NCBI GenBank assembly: GCA_964445775.1
Contig: CAYUMH010000006.1
Location: forward strand, 1 to 64,000
DNA length: 64,000 nucleotides
Reading direction: 5' to 3'
Origin: Terrimonas sp964445775
Lineage (GTDB): Bacteria > Bacteroidota > Bacteroidia > Chitinophagales > Chitinophagaceae
This document shows positions 60,785-64,000 of this stretch, piece by piece (the stretch's first letter is position 1; the number at the start of each line of letters is the position of its first letter). The notes below the pieces were generated by a model, which was not told where the DNA came from, did not search any database, and was given only the letters and a program-made list of their open reading frames with translations. The translations under genes and the position numbers were made by a program.

Positions 60785-62586
60785 TTTTTTCTGTTGGCTT
60801 TAAACACGCCATTGGGTTGTATAAAACTTAAAGCAGTTACTTCTTTTTTATCGTTTACCTCAAACTTTACGCTGTAACCTTTTGCAATAACCAGGTTGAA
60901 GAGGTGTTCGCCGGCAGCTGCCAGTTCATAATCCGGCTGACCGGGCACCAATACCATCAGGGTTTTGTTATTACGTATATAAACGCTAACAGTAGCTCCT
61001 TCCAGGTCGTAACTGCCTGTATATTTTTGCAGTTCACTTTCACTTACCTCAATGCTTGGTGGCAGTTTGGTAAAGGTAACAGGGGCAAGGCTGGGCTCCA
61101 TTGGTGCGGTAAAATGGTCGATATTGCCCATGGCATCGAGGAAGAATTGTATTTTAAAACCATCTTTCACCACTTCCCCCGGTTTTTTCGCATCCATGAT
61201 CCGGAATACATCATAATGATAATGTTCTAAATAACTGGTAGCTCTTTTTCCGCCTTCGTTATAGTCGATCCATGTGGTATCATTCTCGTTAAAGATGGTG
61301 ACAATACCATACCCTTTGTTCTCAAATTTACCGGCATAGTCTTTCAACGGATGTGAAGGGCTGGTGCCCGGCTTTTTATTAAGGCTGTCAGTATTAGGGA
61401 TGGTATTGCCGGCAGAGTCGGCTTTTAAACGTGCTTCGAGATCGCTTTTGCCCCAGCTTTTATCGGATAGCTTTAATAATTTATCGGCTATAAAATTGCG
61501 GATGGAGGTGCTTACTTCGGACTGGCTGCTCACTACAAAAATGCCGATGCTGTCAGAAGGGAAAAAGCCTGTGGTAGTGATAAAGCCATCAATACCACCG
61601 CTGTGTTCTACCCGGTAATGACCACGATAGCTGACCATTCCCCAACCCAGACCGTAGGCGTTGAAATGTATATCCGGGTTAATCCTGCCCGGCACACCGC
61701 CACCGGTATTTACCTGGGGTGTGATAGCCTGTGCCGCAAAACTTTGCGGGATGATTTCTTTGCCTTTAAACTTACCCCCATTGATCCAGGTGATAAGCCA
61801 GTTGGCCATATCGTTGGCACTGCTGTTAATTGAACCCGCAGGGCCAATAGCATCAATATTACGATAAGGAATAACCTTACTTGTTTTGTTTTCTAAGGCA
61901 TAGGCCAATGAACGGTCACCCGATTTTTCCATATCTGCAATGGAGGTAGTGGAAACCGTCATGCCTAAAGGGGTGAAGATGCGTTCTTTCATATTCTGCT
62001 CCCAGCTTTTACCGGTGAGCTTCTCCAGCACCACACCCTGGGCCATGAACATAAAATTATTATACTGGTAGGCCGCTCTTAATTCTGCCGAAGGTTCCAG
62101 GTATTCTATCCTTGCCAGTAATTCATTACGGGTGGCTGTGGATCCATACCAGGACGCATCATGGCGGGGCAGGCCGCTGCGATGGCTCATCATATCACGC
62201 AGGGTGATATGTTTATTGGTATAGTCGTTCTTAAACTTTAATTCCGGCAGGTAATCACGTACCGGCTTGTCTAAATCTACCAACCCCTCTTTTACCAGCA
62301 TGCCTAACATGGATGCGGTAAAAGCTTTGGTGCAGGAGCCGATAGCAAATAAGGTATTGGCTGTTACCGGCAGTTTTTTTTCTACATCCCTGAAACCAAA
62401 ACCACCTGTGTACACTACTTTATCTTTTTCTACCACGGCAATAGATACGCCGGGCGCCTGGAAGTCCTTTAAGATCTTTTCCGCAAAAAGATCAAGTCCT
62501 TTTAACCTGGGATCAGCGGGTTTTTGGGCCATGGCCGCCAGGTGGAATAGTCCAATACCAATGGTTGTTACGATAAGCTTGTGCAT
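60781..62586 (-). CDS. Exported serine hydrolase with C-terminal DUF3471-type domain
   Basis: A 601-residue protein with a signal peptide (KLIVTTIGIGLFHLAAMAQ). Beta-lactamase-family motifs: SxxK at S84-C-T-K87, YxN at Y175-N-N177 (YQYNNFM) and HSG in VEHSGGIDG. The last about 230 residues have the beta-barrel-like layout of DUF3471 (LQKYTGSYDLEGATVSV). Such proteins include D-aminopeptidase- and esterase-like enzymes; the substrate is open. Likely co-transcribed with the GNAT gene, which overlaps by four bases. Confidence 0.88.
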   Translation of the reverse strand: MHKLIVTTIGIGLFHLAAMAQKPADPRLKGLDLFAEKILKDFQAPGVSIAVVEKDKVVYTGGFGFRDVEKKLPVTANTLFAIGSCTKAFTASMLGMLVKEGLVDLDKPVRDYLPELKFKNDYTNKHITLRDMMSHRSGLPRHDASWYGSTATRNELLARIEYLEPSAELRAAYQYNNFMFMAQGVVLEKLTGKSWEQNMKERIFTPLGMTVSTTSIADMEKSGDRSLAYALENKTSKVIPYRNIDAIGPAGSINSSANDMANWLITWINGGKFKGKEIIPQSFAAQAITPQVNTGGGVPGRINPDIHFNAYGLGWGMVSYRGHYRVEHSGGIDGFITTTGFFPSDSIGIFVVSSQSEVSTSIRNFIADKLLKLSDKSWGKSDLEARLKADSAGNTIPNTDSLNKKPGTSPSHPLKDYAGKFENKGYGIVTIFNENDTTWIDYNEGGKRATSYLEHYHYDVFRIMDAKKPGEVVKDGFKIQFFLDAMGNIDHFTAPMEPSLAPVTFTKLPPSIEVSESELQKYTGSYDLEGATVSVYIRNNKTLMVLVPGQPDYELAAAGEHLFNLVIAKGYSVKFEVNDKKEVTALSFIQPNGVFKANRKK

Positions 62587-62621
62587 ACTGGTAAATTAAT
62601 GGTTAAGGTTTGTAGTAAATA

Positions 62622-63848
62622 TTATTGCAGCGCCTGTTCCAGGTCCTTTAAAATATCGTTCACATTTTCAATGCCTACACTCATACGGATCAGGCCGTCG
62701 GTAATACCATATTTAATTCTTTCTTCACGCGGTACACTGTAATGGGTCATTGATGCGGGATGTGATAACAGGGTATCACAAGTGCCTAATGAAACGGTAC
62801 GGGTACACATCTGTAATTTGTTCATAAAGTCAATACCGCCCTGCAAGCCGTTTTTCAATTCAAAGCTTAACATGGCACCGGGGTGACGCATTTGTTTTTT
62901 GGCAGTAGCATGATCAGGATGGCTGGTTAAACCATTGTAATTCACTTTTGCTACAGCAGGATGTTGTTGTAAAAACTCTGCAACCTTACCTGCATTACTG
63001 CAATGACGCTCCATCCGTAATTCAAGTGTCTTCATTCCATTGATCAGTAAAAACGCATCAAAGGGGTTGGCATTGCCACCTAATGTTTTGGCGATGGTTC
63101 TTACATGTTTGGTCATTTTTTCTATATCAGTACCCAGCAATACACCGCCGATGGCCGTACCATGACCGTTTAAAAATTTGGTGGTAGAATGTACAATATA
63201 ATCCACCCCATATTTAAAAGGCTGTTGCAGGTAAGGGGTGGCAAATGTATTATCGCAGGCGGTGATCAGGCCATACTCTTTTGCGGTATTGGTCAGTACT
63301 TCAATATCCACACACTGAATGGTAGGATTGGCCGGGGTTTCGATATAGATCATTTTAATGGCCGGATCATTTTTAATGATGCCTGCTGCAATGGATGCGT
63401 CGCGCAGGTCGGCAATAACCGCACTGATACCCAGTGGCGGTAAAACATTTTTCATGATCTGTTCCGTGCCACCATACAATGAAAAATGGGTCAGTATCTT
63501 ATCACCAGGTTTTAAAGTTGCCAGTAATAAAGTGGTAATAGCCGCCATACCCGAAGCCTGTAAAATGCCTTCGGCCTGTAAGGCTTGTCCATTCTTGTCC
63601 TGCAGACCAAAACATTCCAGGTTAGCAATTTTTTGTTCTGCTTCCCTGAAAGTAGGGTTGCCCCATCGGCTATAAATATACCCGTCTTCCTGGCCGCTGA
63701 AACGGCGCATACCCTGTTCCGCATCATCATATACAAATGTGCTGCTGGCATAAATAGGCACCAAGTGAGCATAGTTTGGATCCTGTGTATGGCCGGCATG
63801 TACGCAGGCCGAACTAAAACCTTCAAAAGGCAAAATATTGGTATTCAA
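62622..63848 (-). CDS. Trans-sulfuration PLP enzyme (cystathionine gamma-synthase/lyase or O-acetylhomoserine sulfhydrylase-like)
   Basis: A 408-residue Cys/Met metabolism PLP enzyme. The PLP Lys is K224 in HSTTKFLNGHG; VPIYASSTFVY and YSRWGNPT are family hallmarks. The Tyr-Gly-x-Thr position that holds the characteristic Cys in methionine gamma-lyase is Gly here (LYGGTEQ), so that activity is less likely; cystathionine gamma-synthase/lyase or sulfhydrylase fit better. No ATG is available near the N-terminus: TTG at 63848 is the best start. It is followed by the serine hydrolase at 62586, 35 bases on. Confidence 0.87.
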   Translation of the reverse strand: MNTNILPFEGFSSACVHAGHTQDPNYAHLVPIYASSTFVYDDAEQGMRRFSGQEDGYIYSRWGNPTFREAEQKIANLECFGLQDKNGQALQAEGILQASGMAAITTLLLATLKPGDKILTHFSLYGGTEQIMKNVLPPLGISAVIADLRDASIAAGIIKNDPAIKMIYIETPANPTIQCVDIEVLTNTAKEYGLITACDNTFATPYLQQPFKYGVDYIVHSTTKFLNGHGTAIGGVLLGTDIEKMTKHVRTIAKTLGGNANPFDAFLLINGMKTLELRMERHCSNAGKVAEFLQQHPAVAKVNYNGLTSHPDHATAKKQMRHPGAMLSFELKNGLQGGIDFMNKLQMCTRTVSLGTCDTLLSHPASMTHYSVPREERIKYGITDGLIRMSVGIENVNDILKDLEQALQ

Positions 63849-63880
63849 GAAAGATAAATTGAGAGGGTGAAAAATGACCG

Positions 63881-63911
63881 GAAAGATAAAACAAATTCAT
63901 TCAACGGACAA
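63881..63911 (-). promoter_or_regulatory. Promoter of the trans-sulfuration enzyme gene
   Basis: On the minus strand TTG (63909-63911), 20-base spacer, TATCTTTC (63881-63888). A second identical box (63849-63856) touches the TTG start codon. The first has the better -33. Confidence 0.55.
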
Positions 63912-64000
63912 TTGACGATTTATAATTAGTATATAGAATATAGTATTGAGTATTAAGAAGGAGAAACCCTAACATTGAACTTTTGAACTTTTAAACCTTT
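63912..64000. other. Window end, low-complexity AT-rich words
   Basis: Contains TAGTATATAGAATATAGTAT and TTGAACTTTTGAACTTTTAAAC, words related to those at 59820-59855 and 44262-44290. No gene. Confidence 0.5.

Overview
The window looks like a chromosomal stretch of a Bacteroidota bacterium, most likely of the Chitinophagaceae. The evidence is: two SusC/SusD-type nutrient-uptake loci, two secreted proteins with the C-terminal domain of type IX secretion (T9SS) type B cargo, a PorE-like T9SS outer-membrane protein, futalosine-pathway menaquinone genes, a tRNA-guanine transglycosylase without the zinc cysteines, and repeated matches to the Bacteroidota promoter (TTG or TTTG at -33, TAnnTTTG at -7). 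I see no rRNA, tRNA, CRISPR array, prophage or restriction/defence island. Most of the window is ordinary housekeeping and envelope biology.

Layout. 1-3317: end of a SusD-type locus (SusD C-terminus, HExxH metallohydrolase lipoprotein, DUF4302 lipoprotein). 3610-8405 (minus): lytic transglycosylase, gatA, tatA, guaB. 8593-9111: small collagen-like lipoprotein. 9484-14790 (minus): two paralogous T9SS cargo proteins with 5 and 2 internal Ig-like repeats. 14916-18017 (minus): dprA and a PorE-like TPR/propeller/OmpA protein. 18254-19798 (minus): queE and folD. 20060-22936: a pair of uncharacterised exported proteins, one with helix-hairpin-helix motifs. 23323-29041: a SusC, SusD, DUF1735 operon. 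29145-34211: DUF3467, an orphan secreted protein, radC, a small membrane protein, prs, rplY, pth and a FAH-family hydrolase. 34289-39655: pckA, aminopeptidase P, pssA, purS, rsmI. 39735-40320: a REP-associated tyrosine transposase (RAYT) between REP-like repeats. 40701-42542: M1 peptidase. 42832-45412 (minus): response regulator, rsmG, glycosyltransferase. 45627-49844: tgt, two orphan NarL-type response regulators, a methyltransferase. 49937-52707: class IV aminotransferase, cupin, mqnD, mqnB. 53065-55722: two PTPS homologues, folE, fabD. 55800-63848: two serine hydrolases, a sensor kinase/response regulator pair, an 83-bp tandem repeat containing a 100-N assembly gap, a GNAT acetyltransferase and a trans-sulfuration enzyme.

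Connections. FolE makes dihydroneopterin triphosphate, the substrate of the two PTPS-type proteins, so this cluster looks like pterin (tetrahydrobiopterin-type) synthesis; queE and tgt belong to queuosine synthesis and modification. PorE-like and type B cargo proteins belong to the T9SS. Several genes (guaB and folD with exact boxes; rsmG, mqnB and pth with one mismatch) have a -7-like box ending 3-4 bases before the start codon, suggesting leaderless or nearly leaderless mRNAs. The least explained items are the exported pair at 20060-22936, the tandem PTPS genes, palindromes around the response regulator at 42832, a possible small RNA at 9251-9472 and the 83-bp repeat. I found no convincing wholly new multi-gene system.
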